Below, piece by piece: positions 1-11,434 of a DNA stretch of 64,000 nt (the first letter of the stretch is position 1; the number at the start of each line of letters is the position of its first letter). The notes beneath the pieces are model-generated. The model was given only the letters and a program-made list of their open reading frames with translations. It was not told the origin of the DNA and did no database searches. Where the stretch lies: contig CM030932.1 in the NCBI GenBank assembly GCA_018136815.1, forward strand, positions 1,075,350-1,139,349, in the 5' to 3' direction. The position numbers were made by a program, and so were the translations under genes. Source of the DNA: Isochrysis galbana (Eukaryota; Haptophyta; Isochrysidales; Isochrysidaceae).

Positions 1-406
1 AGCACAACATGTGTGTCCGATCAATAATGCGCTGGCCGATGATGCCCCGTCTCCACTCTCCCTGTTGAATTCGAAGCGCACCAATGTCGTCATGCTGAAG
101 CTGCTTTCCATATCAAGAAATGCGATCATTGTTGTCTGTGGAGTTGCGGCGTTTCAGGATAAGGTCACTTTGATTCAGGTGAGCAATGCTTGACTGAGAT
201 CCTAGGGCGGCTCCCTTGCATCTCCCTTTTTTTCAAGTGCGGTTGCGGGTCCTTACATTGCACGAGCATAAGAGCCCATGCCCATACGGTCAAGCAAACG
301 AGCACTTCACGAGACGCGAGCTGCCCAACGCCATTCATAGGTCTTAGGATACGCTGGGACACTCTTCTTCTTCGCCGTGTACAGCTACTTGCAAATCAAG
401 AGCTAA
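1..406 (+). CDS. C-terminal exons of a DMT/TPT-family (nucleotide-sugar or triose-phosphate-like) transporter, partial
   Basis: Two exons read as the end of a drug/metabolite-transporter superfamily protein. The first runs from the window edge to a donor at 178/179 (ATTCAG|GTGAGC) and holds a hydrophobic helix with SISRNAIIVVCGVAAFQDKV. The second runs from 341 (TTCATAG|GTC) to the stop at 404-406 and continues in phase 0 as VLGYAGTLFFFAVYSYLQIK. The order 'charged turn, helix, F-x-D, Q, LGY, helix, Y, K' is the usual last two helices of the TPT/nucleotide-sugar transporter fold, and proteins of this group often end in a short Lys-containing cytosolic tail. The upstream exons lie outside the window, so substrate and organelle cannot be assigned. 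The exact 5' limit of the first exon is not certain; the coding match is clear from about position 75. Confidence 0.6.
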
Positions 407-1459
407 CATACATGTTACCACTAGAATGATCTCGCACAGGCATGCTTGTGCATGGAGGAGACGAGCCGCCGGGCATGGGAGCATGCATGGAGGCGGGACC
501 AAGGACAGGTATGGGGTTCCCCCCCTGGCGAGGCGGCAGGATTTCTTGCCTACCCACAGATGAAGTGGTACTAGCGGCTTAGCCGTTGCACGTAGAGACA
601 AGTCTTTCCATGTGACAAGCTCTATCGAGAAATCCCCTGCACTGGCGTTCGGGGTTCGTTCCCTTTTTCAAATGAAAAAGTAAAAGCATGCAACCTAGTT
701 AACTATGATTTCACCAAACTTGGCTCTTCTCTGTCCCACTCATGGCGTCGCACTATGCCCGTCCCGCTGTGCGAGCATGCGGCGGCCGCTCTCGCAAGCA
801 CATCCAGCAAAACCTGTTGTAACGATGACGGTCGACAAAAACTCTATCCGACGGCCGCTGTGCCTCACAGAAGTGGATCTGCATGGTGAAGCCACTGAGG
901 CTTTTAGCGTGCAGCCAAGGCCGCTGCCACTCGCTCGCGCGGGTGGCCGCGCACCGCTCGCCGCACAACTCTCCGGTGCGAGCGCGTCCTCCTCGCCATC
1001 CTCGGCAACACTCAGACCTTCTTGCTTGCGCTTCTTGCGCGCGCTCAGGCACGCGAGCGGAGGCTGTCAGCAGGCTGTGCACGCTAGGGCCAGGTAAATA
1101 CTTTTACAAATTTTTTTGCAAGTTTGGGTGGCTGGTCGAGCTCGTCGGAAATTTGGGCCCTTTCTACAAGTGGGCTGCAAGTTTGGGGGCGCGGCGCCCT
1201 CTCTCAAACAGTATAACCCCTTATCTAAGACTAAAACCCCAAAATCACCTCTCTACGCGGTATAATACCCGTATGGTCACGTTCCCAGGCAACTTTTTGA
1301 AAAAAAAATGACGGTCATACGTTTACATACATAAACAGGACGTTTTTATCACACAAACTGGGGTCGTCATGAGACCCGCGACAAAATAGCCCGCGGCGGA
1401 CGCGCCATGGCGGGCCGAGGTGAGCCATGCCCGCCGCCCCTTCTCCCTGCTGGCCTGCA
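407..1459. other. Intergenic region with no supported gene
   Basis: This stretch holds the 3' flank of the transporter and AT-richer sequence around 1090-1330. Open frames in both strands lack recognisable domains or exon signals. It ends where the hairpin of the first MERA-type element begins. Confidence 0.4.
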
Positions 1460-1461
1460 AA

Positions 1462-1477
1462 CTAAGTTTATACTTAG
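1462..1477 (+). repeat. 5'-terminal hairpin of a MERA-type retroelement
   Basis: CTAAGT-TTAT-ACTTAG is a perfect 6-bp stem with a TTAT loop, six bases before the ATGGAGCG start at 1483. Equivalent hairpins with different stems precede the other MERA copies. Confidence 0.7.
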
Positions 1478-1482
1478 ACGCG

Positions 1483-3279
1483 ATGGAGCGCGCCGCCGCG
1501 ACTCCCCTCTCCTTCGGGCCCCCCGCCGAGGGCGCCCCACCAGCGCCCAAGGAGCAGCCGCTGTCGAAGCGGCCGCGTCCGCCCACCGAGGCCGAGCAGG
1601 TGCGTGCGACTCCGGTCGCGCCACACGGCCCGTGGCCCCGGCCACACCACCCATGGCAGCCATGCTGGCCTCCCCCATGGGGGACAGCAGGCTGCTGGAA
1701 GCACCCCTTCGTGCCTAGAAGACTGATTAGCGAAGCCACCCACCTTCTGCAACTGACAAGGGCATACCTCGACGAAACAGGAGAGCCGGGTCTCCTCCTA
1801 GCACTCGACTGGGAAAAAGCTTTCGACAGAGTCAGCTGGGAGTTCTACCACCTGGCCCTCCGCCTCCTCAATTTCGGGCCCGACTTCCAGCACCTGGCAA
1901 AAGCACTTACAAGCGAGGCGGCAAGACCCGTCCGCACAATTAAAATCAACGGGGGCCGAAGCTACCCCTTCACGATAGGGAGTGGGATGCCCCAAGGATG
2001 CCCCCTCTCGCCGCTCACCTTCCTCCTTACGACGGAAGCTCTCACCCGCGCCATAAACAGCGACCCCGACATACAAGGGGTTAACCTCAACGGGTACGAA
2101 CTGAAGATTAGCCAGTTCGCCGACGACACGGCGCTCATCACGAGCGACTACACAAGCCTGAAGCGGGCCCTAATGTGGGTGCGGACGCACGAACGGGCCA
2201 CGGGGGGCAAAACAAACGAAGCCAAATTACAAGGAATCCGAATGGGCTCGCAAAGGCTACGCAAGCCGCCGTGGGACATGCGTAAATACAACTGGATAGA
2301 GAACGATCAATACCTCACCATACTAGGCGTCCCGCTAGGAGCCCCGGAAGCCCTCAAGCCCTTCTGGAAGAAACTCGCAGACAAAGTAGACAACAAAGCA
2401 GCCAGATTGGCGCCGATTACGCGACACATGACCATATTCGGTAGGACCAACATAGCGAACTTTATAATTTACGGCACACCACGCTACTGGATGCAAACGT
2501 TGGCAGCCCCTACTTGGTTCCATGGGAGAAGCCAAAAAGCGGCGGACAAAATTCTATGGGAGAGCCCTTACACAGGCAAAATCACGAAGTGGGTGAGGCA
2601 CCCACAATACCCCGTGCACGACGCGGAGTGCGCATCACGAACAATGGGGATCGGCCTCCTCCACTGGACAACGCACGTGAGAGCTCTACAAACAAAATGG
2701 ATACTAAACTACCTCAACGCAAGAAAAGCTATTTGGAAGCATGCGCTCGATGCGTGGTTCTGCCGGACTGGACTCGGCCGCGGGGCAGTCCTATCCTCGA
2801 TTCCTACGAAGACGCTCACCCGCAGTATCAGGGGAAACCCGGCACTGCCAGCATTCTGGAAGGACGCCTTGGTGTACTTCAGGGGCGGATGGGTCATCAA
2901 GTATGCTGATGGCCAAACCCTTGATGTGACTGAGGAAGAGGAGATTCGACGGGCAATTGATGCGACGGCTTTGCCTGAATGGTCGTCGCTCGTGGAGCAA
3001 GTGAAAGGAGCATTCAATTATCTTGAAAATCGTCTGACAGATGAGTGCGCCTCTCCGTATCATTGTAAGGAGCAGCATCGCCGAACCGGGCTCCTGCGAG
3101 CGTTTAATCCAGCCTTTGCCTATGGCAAGGTGGATGATCTTTGGGTCCATCAGCTCGCAGAGATTCCTTCCTTTCATCATTTGCCTTCTATCACGCAAGG
3201 GTTGCTGAATGAGCTTCCCGCATACTTGGCTGCATGTCGCGGAACCAAGATTGATCACTCCGAGGTGGGCTTGGAGTAG
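1483..3279 (+). mobile_element. Chimeric retroelement ORF: MERA ORF1 start + non-LTR reverse transcriptase + hAT fragment
   Basis: One uninterrupted reading frame carries three unrelated parts. Residues 1 to about 75 (counted from the ATG at 1483) are the Pro-rich ORF1 start of the MERA family with the SKRPR basic patch. From about 1710 a non-LTR reverse transcriptase begins in mid-domain, with motif A (LLALDWEKAFDRV), motif B (GMPQGCPLSP) and motif C (SQFADDTALI); the endonuclease and N-terminal RT part are missing. From about 2890 codon use changes and the frame runs into a hAT transposase segment (FNYLENRL ... ELPAY) that is also found at 59.5 kb. The simplest reading is an internally deleted retroelement abutting a hAT remnant, with the frame open by chance or by selection. 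It is not a complete autonomous element. Whether the fused protein is expressed is unknown. Confidence 0.7.
2890..3262 (+). mobile_element. hAT transposase fragment (central-C region)
   Basis: The segment from WVIKYADG through FNYLENRLTDECA to LNELPAYLAACRG matches the copy at 59480-59740, for example both have EQHR-x-TGLLR-x-FNP. The C-terminal dimerisation block with the WW and ERVFS motifs, present at 59.7-60.8 kb, is absent because other sequence takes over near 3262. This is a remnant. Confidence 0.65.
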
Positions 3280-4050
3280 CTGAGTCAGGGCTTTGAACCC
3301 TGCTTCAACTTGATCCCGGAGAAGCCCCTCCCTCGCCTCTGCCGCGGCAAGGGATGAATGTAGGCGCTCCACAGCCCCTTTTAGGGTGTTGGTCTCCGCC
3401 TGAAGCCTTGCCATTTCCGCATCCTGACGCGCCGCGGCCGTCTCGATCGGGGTGATCTCTTGATCAAGGACCCCTTTTGATGACGGCGGGGCATAGTCCC
3501 GGTAAGCGGGGCTTCGGAAGCTGATCCCCTCCCCTTCACCGACCTCAGACTCATCATCTCGAAGGTGAGGAGGGGGGTCAAACTGAATCAGAGGGAGGGG
3601 ACCCTCCTCCACCTCATTGGCCAACTCAGCGACGCTGAAGTTGGCCTCATGCGGGAGAGGGTCATGCTCCACCATGGCCCGCTGTGATTGCACCCGGTGG
3701 GTGCCGAAGGAAGCGGACAAATCCTCGCCATCCGCCACGAGCTGATCGGAGCCAGTCGTGGAGATAGCAGCCGGGGTGATGGGTGCCATTGGTGTAGCCT
3801 CAGAAGCCGTGGGATCACTCGGACATCCCACGGGAGCAAAAGCTGCAGCGGGCAGAGAAGGTTCCCTGAGGGGTTCCTCCTCTGCGGCCGAGGACGCAAG
3901 CTTCGATTTCGTGCTTGTCGAGTCGAGCGGAGCCGGAGGGCTCTGAGCCACTCCGTCGCGAGCAGCACCGGCGGCTAGCGCGGCGCTTTGGCCCTCCTCC
4001 CCACCGGGAGTCGGATGAATGAAATTCTGGACTGGGTCGGGCAACCCCAT
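3266..4050 (-). mobile_element. Gag-like acidic/Pro-rich ORF with coiled coil, 3'-truncated
   Basis: Reading the minus strand from the ATG at 4050 (MGLPDPVQNFIHP) gives an acidic, Pro/Ala-rich protein. It is followed by a likely coiled coil (AEMARLQAETNTLKGAVERL and on) and then runs into the antisense of the hAT fragment at about 3266, so its natural C terminus is lost. The start and the preceding leader are repeated at 16.4-17.1 kb on the same strand, which marks it as part of a repeated element. Low-complexity N terminus plus coiled coil resembles a Gag or ORF1 protein of a retrotransposon, but I see no zinc knuckle, protease or integrase. Family assignment is an inference. Confidence 0.45.
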
Positions 4051-4670
4051 TTGGGTGTCTGGACGGGGAACGAACGGCGAACGAAGGGCTGTGGGGCGGC
4101 GAGGCGCTCCTAGCGGCCCTAGTGTGATGGGTTGTAAGAGATTGTTAGACCTACAAAGAACTCTTCCCTCAGGGAGGGAGCCTAAGCTGCTTGAGTGCAG
4201 CGACGCAGCGAACAACGACGGACAACGAAGCTGAGAACAACAGGATACACCGACTCACGAACACACCGGAATCATTCACCTAAACCAAGCAAATTATCAA
4301 GTAACCGCGACCCCAAATCACCGATAACTCAAACACGTCGCGAGAGACGGAGAGAGAGAGCGAGAGAGAGAGAGACTCCACAGCGACGGCCGGAGCGTGT
4401 CTCCGTTGTAACTTCCCACGTAGCGGAGAGTCCGAAGGGGAGCGTCGTGTCGCGCGACCACGGCGATCACTTTGGATACAGATCGCAACGAGATATCTTC
4501 ACGACAGAGGAAATCTTGCCGTTGAGCGTGAACCTTCTAGACGCTTCTAACGAACAACCCTGAGTAGCAACCAAGGGGAAGAAACACCAAAGGGGCCAAG
4601 GCTTGCATGTAACTTGCATCAAGGGGAAAGATTCCCTCACCTAGGAAGCGAACCTACACCAATCTCCAAG
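4051..4670 (-). repeat. Leader region of the Gag-like element, duplicated at 16.4-17.1 kb
   Basis: The sequence from about 4020 to 4670 is nearly identical to 16440-17105. Shared blocks include the region around GATTGTTAGACCTACAAAG, the GAGAGA tract, and the CCAAGGGGAAGAAACACC block. On the minus strand it lies directly upstream of the Gag-like ORF, so it looks like the 5' leader (or LTR plus leader) of a retroelement. I could not define terminal TG...CA ends. Confidence 0.55.
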
Positions 4671-5611
4671 GGGAGATGGCAAATTAAACCTCAAATCTCG
4701 AGCGGCTAGAGCAACCGACTCGCTCGCCAAAACCTTGACCGAGAAGAAAGAAGCAAGGACCTACAAGCCAAGGGTAGCGGACCTAGGGAATGTGAGAGGA
4801 AGTTTCCGAACGCCAACGCGAACGCCAAACGCGGGAAGGCAACGAAACCCTAACCAGGCCAAGCAGAACCTACGAAGAACAGGCCTGGACGACAACGAAA
4901 GTTAGCAAGCCCCAAGAAAGAACCGGAACTCAACAAGAAACAACAAGCCTTGCAAGAAGCTAAATAAGCATCCTGAAGGCACCCCGAGAGCCTGAGACAA
5001 GCGCGCAGCGAGTGACAGGCGACCTGGCTCCTTTGAGTCAAGATTACCCGAAAGGAGGAAACCTGGAATCTAGACCTGACAAACAGGCTAGAAGGAACGA
5101 AACGAGAACCCGAATTCTAGATCGCTAGGGACGAACCCTACCAACCTAGATGTACCTGAGCTTCACCGTGTGGCCGCACGGCGAAGGACCTGGAAACAAG
5201 AGCCTGGAAATCGCATCATCTAAGATGAATGCGACACTGACCCGAGAAAGAGAAATACACGCGCATGTTTACGATATGTTTACAAATCGGCACCCGAAGC
5301 GACAGGCGGGCACCGCGAAAGCGCGGCGCCAGACGAAAACGACTCAGGAGTCGGAGGCCACAAAACAACAAGACAAAATAAGGTAAGCGACGCAGCGACG
5401 CACGTGTTTAAGTTTGTCTACGGAATAGCTAGCAGAGGTCTGCCCCAGCCCCAGCCCGCCCCCCACCCGCCTGGCCCGTCGTAGTGCACGCGGGCCCACC
5501 CCCCGTAGGGGTGTAGCGGGAGCGGGGGTGAGAGTGTGGGGTTAATTAAGGCGATGGCGAGTGCGATACCGGAGGGGTGTGAGTCAGTAGCAGCATATCG
5601 GGCACCTTCAA
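4671..5611. other. No gene supported; probable continuation of retroelement leader
   Basis: This purine-rich stretch on the plus strand has short ORFs only. It shares the ATTAAACCT motif with the leader upstream of the second Gag-like ORF near 42.65 kb. Nothing else is recognisable. Confidence 0.35.
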
Positions 5612-6095
5612 GAAAAAAAATTTTAAGTGGGGGTCAATGGGGGCCCCGCGTCCCCCTCATTCCATCGCGGACACCCCCCGGGGTGGGCCCGTACAATCAA
5701 CCCCAGCCCCTGCCCTCTCGCAGGGGCTGGGCAATCATCACGCTAGCCTAGACCCCTAGTGGGCGCGGGCCGCAATTCGCACTCCCACGCCCGCACTGGG
5801 CCTGCCCTCGAGCTGACCCCCCCCCCCCATCCCTGGTCGCCACGCAGGCAGATGGCTCTGGGCGGCTCCCATGGCCAGCGAGGCAAGCGTGGGAGAGGCA
5901 GGGGGGTCCATGGGCTGAGCCCCAGCCTCCACTGCCTCCTGAGTTCCCCTGGCTGGCCCTCTGTCTGGGAGCCCCCAAAGCCCAAAGTGGCGCGCCGCAT
6001 GGCGACGCGCCGCAGGGACAGAGGTGGAGGAGAATGGAGAGAGGGAGAGCCCCCCTCGCAGACCCCTGGCTCCCATTCCAATCCCCCACAAGTTA
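5612..6095 (+). repeat. Hairpin-started non-coding repeat, family 2 (5'-clipped copy)
   Basis: It begins in a TTTTAAGTGG remnant of the family hairpin. It continues with GGGGTCAATGGGGGCC, the CGGACACCCCCCGGGG block, the CCCCTGCC...GGCAGGGG stem, and the CATGGCCAGCGAGGC block. Other copies are at 7560-8078 (-), 31969-32200 (+) and 34126-34245 (+). Confidence 0.65.
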
Positions 6096-6374
6096 CAATG
6101 GATGGGTGAACCCCCAGTAAGGCGAACCGACCTACGTCGGCCGACTCACTAGGGAAAAGTACCGGAGGGGGGGGGGGGGAGGAACTCTCTAAACCAAGAA
6201 GAACGGCCCTTGCCTGCTCGCGCCGTGAGCGGTCCTCGAAAAATGAATGACTGCGACTCGAGTAGCCTGCGCCACTTGGGATTTTCGCTCCTCGCCCTCG
6301 AGCCACTCCCTTCTCGTCTCCCTCCTGTCGCCAGCCGCCCCTCACCCGTTTGCTAACGCAAACAGGGCCCGATA

Positions 6375-6392
6375 AAACTATTGTTATAGTTT
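6375..6392 (+). repeat. 5'-terminal hairpin of a MERA-type element
   Basis: AAACTAT-TGTT-ATAGTTT, a perfect 7-bp stem, ends five bases before the ATG at 6398. The same hairpin starts the inverted copy at 43639-43656. Confidence 0.75.
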
Positions 6393-6397
6393 GACCT

Positions 6398-6991
6398 ATG
6401 GAGCGTGCCGCGACCGCTCCCGAGCCCCAGGCGACCCTCGCCACCGCGCCCCACCTGGGACGCCCCATGCCGCCCGAGGCGGCTCGTCAGAAAGCCCTCT
6501 CAAAGCCCATCCAGCCCATCCAAACCACACCCGCGCAAGCGCGCGGGGTGGCGAGCATTGGCACCGAACAGGTTGCCACCATACCTCTGCGTAGCATGCA
6601 GGGGGTCTTTGAGACCCCCTCCAACAGTGGGGAAATCTCCCACCCCAAGAGCACCTCATGTGGGAGGGCAGCTCAGCTGCCCTTCCCATGGTGGAAACCT
6701 CTACCATCAGTGCACCCATCATGGGAGGGCACTTCACAACCATCGATCTTCCATGGAGAGCACCCCATGCCTCTGTTTCCCAACATGTTGATGTTGACAC
6801 ACTTGTTTCCTTCACCCCACTCTTGTGGGCCACAAGTATCTACAGCTCAGTACCCTGCCTTGGGCCCTCCTTCAACACTAGACTCCCTCTCCCACTCCCC
6901 CTTCACACCACAACCAACCCAAACAGCACGAACCCCCTCACCCTCTGTTTCAAGCACCAAAAATTTCAACTCAAACTCAAGACCATGTTGA
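6398..6991 (+). mobile_element. MERA-type ORF1 (197 residues), divergent subfamily
   Basis: The ORF starts MERAATAPEPQATLA and is Pro/Ser/Thr-rich with no recognisable catalytic domain. Its start, spacing to the hairpin, and inverted partner at 43633 (-) place it in the MERA family. The second half lies in a tandem duplication: a block beginning CACCCCACTCTTGTGGGCC at 6813 is repeated from 7014. The conserved ORF1 C-terminal domain seen at 22.96 and 63.8 kb is absent, so this is probably a non-autonomous or decayed copy. The element extends to about 7250. Confidence 0.55.
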
Positions 6992-7190
6992 TACACTTAC
7001 ACTTATCGTTTTCACCCCACTCATGTGGGCCACAAGTACCTACAACTCAGTGCCCTTTGGGCCCTCTTCCAATACCTGAATCCCACTCCCACTCCCTCTT
7101 CCAACTACCAACAACCCAAGAAGCACAACCCCCCTCGCCCTCTTTTTCAAGCACCAATAATTTCGACTCAAGACTCAAGACAAGAGGGAG
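6813..7190 (+). repeat. Tandem duplication, period about 200 bp
   Basis: Two diverged units begin at 6813 and 7014, each starting CACCCCACTC-t/a-TGTGGGCC and each ending in a CAAGCACCAA ... TTTC ... CTCAAGAC block. The inverted copy at 42.8-43.2 kb has the same two-unit layout. Confidence 0.7.
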
Positions 7191-7559
7191 GACACGTCTT
7201 GAGGCGGCGTCGCTGCCCATGCCTAGCGCAAGGGTATAGCGCCCCCACTCAGACATCTCCTTCCCCACAGCTCCTCTCTGAGGAGTTGCTCCTCTCCCTC
7301 CCATTAGGCCCCCTTGCCTGCGAGACCAGAACAGGATCCTGGCGTGGGGGGCTGTTTGAGTGTGGAGGGAGGGGTGCTACAGCTAGCGCAGGTAGAAAGC
7401 TAGTGAAGAGCTGGGTGGCATAAGGGGGAAGGGTGCTTGCGCTTGCCGCGGCAGGGAGTCCTGTCTTGAGTTAGCGCTAGTTCCGTTCCTTTGCCGCGCC
7501 GCGACCCATAAAATTTGTTAAAAATTTAAATTTAACGCAAACGGGGCCCATTTCCAATT

Positions 7560-8078
7560 GCACTCAATCGGGGGGGTGCCAACCCCCCCCTCTCCCTCTC
7601 TCCACTCTGCACCCATCGTTGTCCCTGCGGCGCATCGCCATGCGGCGCGCCCTGGCTTGCTTCTGCTTTCACGAGTCCTTTGGGGGCTCCCAGAGGGCCC
7701 TGCTCTCACGGGTCCTTTGGGGGCTCCCTGAGGGCCAGCAAGGGCAGTTCAGGGGGCAGTGGAGGTTGGGGCTCAGCCCGTGGCGCCCCCTGCCTCTCCC
7801 ACGCTCGCCTCGCTGGCCATGTGAGCCGCTTGAAGTCCCCTGTATGCCTCGCGACCAGGGACAGGGGGGGGGGGTCAGCTCGAGGGCAGGCCTAGCGCGG
7901 GCGTGGGAATGCAGTTCGCGGCCCGCGCCCACGAAGGGTCTGGGCAGGAATGATGAGTGCCCTACCCCTGCCAGAGGGCAGGGGCTGGGGTTGATTGTAC
8001 GGGCCCACCCCGTGGGGTGTCCGCGATGGAGTGAGGGGGGCGCGAGGCCCCCATTGGCCCCCCACTTATAAAAGTAGG
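7560..8078 (-). repeat. Hairpin-started non-coding repeat, family 2 (minus copy)
   Basis: On the minus strand it starts with the hairpin CCTACTT-TTAT-AAGTGGG (8061-8078). It carries the same GGCC-CAATGGGGGCC, CGGACACCCC and GGCAGGGG blocks as the 5.6 and 32.0 kb copies. No ORF is supported. Confidence 0.65.
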
Positions 8079-8418
8079 TTTTGTGAGAGTAGAGAGTATC
8101 TGATTTAAGATTTAACACTACCAGGAAGTTTTCCCCCTTTAGATGGGCAGGAATACAACAAATAGCAACAGACCTATACCCGCTACTATGAAAGCTAGAG
8201 ACGGTTGTGACTATCAAAATCTGCAATGTCTTCGTGCACCACGCATTCAATGTCCAACCAATGTTGCGACCGCCCTCCATCCACGGACCTCTCTGACGCA
8301 GTCTTACACCACAACACACGCTCCAAACTGCATCCCAATATATCTCATTAGGGGCAGAGGACATAGATGGACAGGCCCATGCATCCTGCGATGTTTTCCG
8401 CTAGCTTAAATCGCAGTG
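8079..8418. other. Intergenic, no gene supported
   Basis: This is the region between the repeat and the 3' end of the CNNM-like gene, probably including its 3' UTR. The open frames have no recognisable content. Confidence 0.4.
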
Positions 8419-11400
8419 TCATTTCGTCGATGAAGACGCACTTGGCGATACTTCATGGGTTGACTCGTCATTCTGTTGGATGGCGCCGGTAAGCTGGAGA
8501 TCACTTTCTGCGCGCCCGTCCATCCGGTTGGCAAAAATTTGCAAAATGCGCCGTTCGTCGGCCTCAGCAATGAAGAATCGAAGCTGGTCTACGTACAACA
8601 CGTCGCCTGAACGTGGAATCTCACCTGCCTGCAAGGTGGGGTGAGGTCGAGAAGACTTGACACTCACAAGTGCATGCAACGACTGGGACAGAAGCAGAGG
8701 GAGCATTCACTATGCATGAAATGGCGATTGTGACTTCTCGAACATACCAGGTGGCACAAGAACCCTGAAAGAGTAGCGAACTCGGATAAAGTCTCCTCGC
8801 CAAGGCTCATATCGAGAACCTTGACAACTGCCTCAAGTTCTGCCAAGCCATCTATCTCGTAGGAGCCGTCCTCAAGCCTTTTCGAGGGAGGCGGAAGGGG
8901 TCAAGAGGTGGAGGGGTCGACGGTCGAAATCAAACATGTCGCGAGGTTTGTGCGGCTTGCCTTTTGATGGAACTGATCTCTTCAAGCACTTCCTCGTCGT
9001 CGTCTTCATCGTAGATCTTGCCCACGAGCGTTTCCAGAATATCCTCGAGTGTCACAATTCCTATGGGGAGGTGAAAGAGGCCGGCTGATGAGTGCCACGG
9101 GCGCCCCACTGCTGAGACATTTGGATTTTCGATCTAGACAACGAGCAGTGAATTTTGGTGGAGTTAGGTCGTGGGAGTGAGATTGGTCGTACACTGCACT
9201 ATGCGGCCTATGAAATGGTTGCTTGGGTGTGACCGGTGGCTACACGTTTTGTAGCCAGCAAACAGCGCTGGAGGACCAGTGAGAATCTCGGTGTGTAGGG
9301 TGGGCTGCTCACCGGAAGTTCCGCCGTACTCATCGACGACAACAACCATATGGAGGCGTCGTTGGCGCATCAGTTTCAACGCGTTCATGGCAGACATTGA
9401 TTCGGGGACGAAATCGATATCCTGCAAATGCCAAGAGCAGAACGATGTCTGATGGTTGAAAGAGCAGCAACTCGTGAATAAGGAGCACGCCGATGAATGG
9501 TGTGGCAGACGCAGTAAAACCGCCGCCAAACGGCCACAAAGCCCCATGAGTCGCCTAGTGGCTCAGATGCTGTGCACATTATGGGATGGAAATGCTGGAA
9601 GCCAAGGTGGTACCCTTGGCGCATTCTTCCCGGGGTGAGGACATGTACCGCGTTCATATCGCGGTCCAACCAACGTCCCGGATAATCCTGATGATTTGCC
9701 TTGCACAAACTCATCTTTCCGCCGCATCTTTAGCTACATCGCCGGCTGCCTTAGCCACAATCCTTTGTGGCACCCACCTCCATAATGGATGAGGCCGGTA
9801 TTGTTGCCAATGACTCGTTGGGCTTGTCGAGATACTCTATCAGCTCACGGGTCAGTGCCACCCCCGTAATGTGGTCGATGGTCTGAGATACAGCAGCATA
9901 TATGTAGGACAAACTCAAGGATAGATGCAGCAGGGCTAACTCGCTAATATAGGCAATAGAGTGGCGGAGCGCTACATAGGGCCCACCACTCGAAGGCGTG
10001 CTTTCCTGATTGTACACGGGCACCCGAGAGTACTTGTATGTCTTACAAATAGAAAGGAGCGACAGAAGTGATTCGCCCTGCTCAATACCCACCACCTGAG
10101 CGATCAGCCCGGTGTGGGTGGGATTGCAGCTCGGCCCGTATGAATGGGCTATGGTGAGGTGCTTGGGCATCTAAGAATCTCAAGCACGAGGATGGCATAA
10201 GCAACACAGGGGGGAAGCAAGTCTTTTTTCGTCTTGCTCTGACGAGTGCCCCCAATCAATTGTGATGAAGCGCTGCCGTGTTGGCGGGATGACTCGCGTA
10301 GGTCTTGCATCGCGCGCACCTCCACTCTTGGCTGCATAATCTGCTCCACGGTTGCTTGGTCAAGATCGAGCACACCCTCGATCATATCCTTTTCGTACAA
10401 TTCAACAGCACCGGACTGCTTTGCGTTCAGAAGCATCATTCGGAGTTCTGGCTCTGAAACCGCTTGACCCTCCTCGGAACCTACAAAGCAAGAACGACGT
10501 AGTCCAGGCATGGGAAATGTGGCGCTTTGGCTTGGCTCAGCATTGGTGAAGCAACATACCTTCCACTCCGAATGCCGCCAGCATCACCTGAGTGGCTCCC
10601 GACATAAGTCTGCCAATGGGATACAGAACCAGCGCGATGAGATGAATCATCGGCAGGGTCGCTCGTGCGACAGCCTCTGCATTCGCCACTGCGAGCGACT
10701 TAGGCACGATTTCGCCAAAGAACAGAGTCATAAAGGTAAGAGCAGCAGTGGCGAAGCCAACGCCGGCCTGGCCCCAAATTTGCACCGCCACATCAGTGGC
10801 AAGAGCGGTACCATAGATTGTGCAAATCGTCACACCAACCAGGACTGTCGTCAGTACCTTTGTAATGTCTGCCTGAAGTTTTGTGAACATCTGCGGTGAA
10901 GCTCGCCCGGAACGTTCAGCCTCGTCGAGCTCATCGGATGCAAGCTGCTTCACCTTCCACGGCCAAAGCGTTGTGATTGCCGTCTCTGCACCAGCAAATA
11001 CGGCGGCAAATGTGAAGAGTACACCCCAGAGCGCCGTGCGAGCGATGAGCTCTGTCTGGCCCATACGATCCTTCGCCAAGGATGCCGCAACATTGCCGCC
11101 CCCACTCGCCATTGCCAGGCCTTTCCGGAGGAAGAGGCTGAGAAGCCAGCACGCGATGGCGGTCGCGCCTGCGCTGACCATGTGTTGAAGCCTGGAGCGG
11201 AAGAGTCGTGGGGATGCACACCCATTGTCGCGCGGCGCGTGGTGCGGCGTCAAGCTGAGCATGCAGCCAGAGTGGCGCAGCGCTGAGTGGTCGGGCATCC
11301 GGAGGCGTGCTACTCCATCGGGCGCGAAGGGCAGGAGTCGAGTGGCTCCGATTGCGAGGCCGTGTGCACTCAGGCTCGACGCGAGCAGCAAGCCCAGCAT
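8419..11400 (-). CDS. CNNM/CorC-like DUF21-CBS membrane protein, 8 exons
   Basis: Exons (minus strand) are 11400-10560, 10480-10320, 10095-10006, 9882-9778, 9421-9313, 9060-8961, 8877-8748 and 8628-8419, giving about 581 residues. Order: hydrophobic signal/targeting peptide (MLGLLLASSLSAHGLA); a DUF21 membrane domain with GAETAITT and FFGEIVPKSLAV; a CBS pair (QPRVE|VVGIE, YSRVPVYNQ, DHITGVAL; VVVVDEYGGTSG|IVTLEDILETLVGKI); and a C-terminal CorC/HlyC-type domain (GEIPRSGDVLYV). Proteins of this type include bacterial CorC, animal CNNM and plant chloroplast DUF21 proteins and are linked to Mg2+ or other divalent-cation transport. The targeting peptide suggests plastid or secretory location. 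Most junctions keep frame with GT-AG. The sixth intron is GC-AG (AAAAG|GCAAGC). The third intron is ambiguous: either GA-AG after VPVYNQ, or GT-AG at 9975 with ten extra residues. It is stop-free, so retention is possible. Confidence 0.88.
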
Positions 11401-11434
11401 CCGAGCGAGTGGCGCGACGGACGGCGACAAGCGG

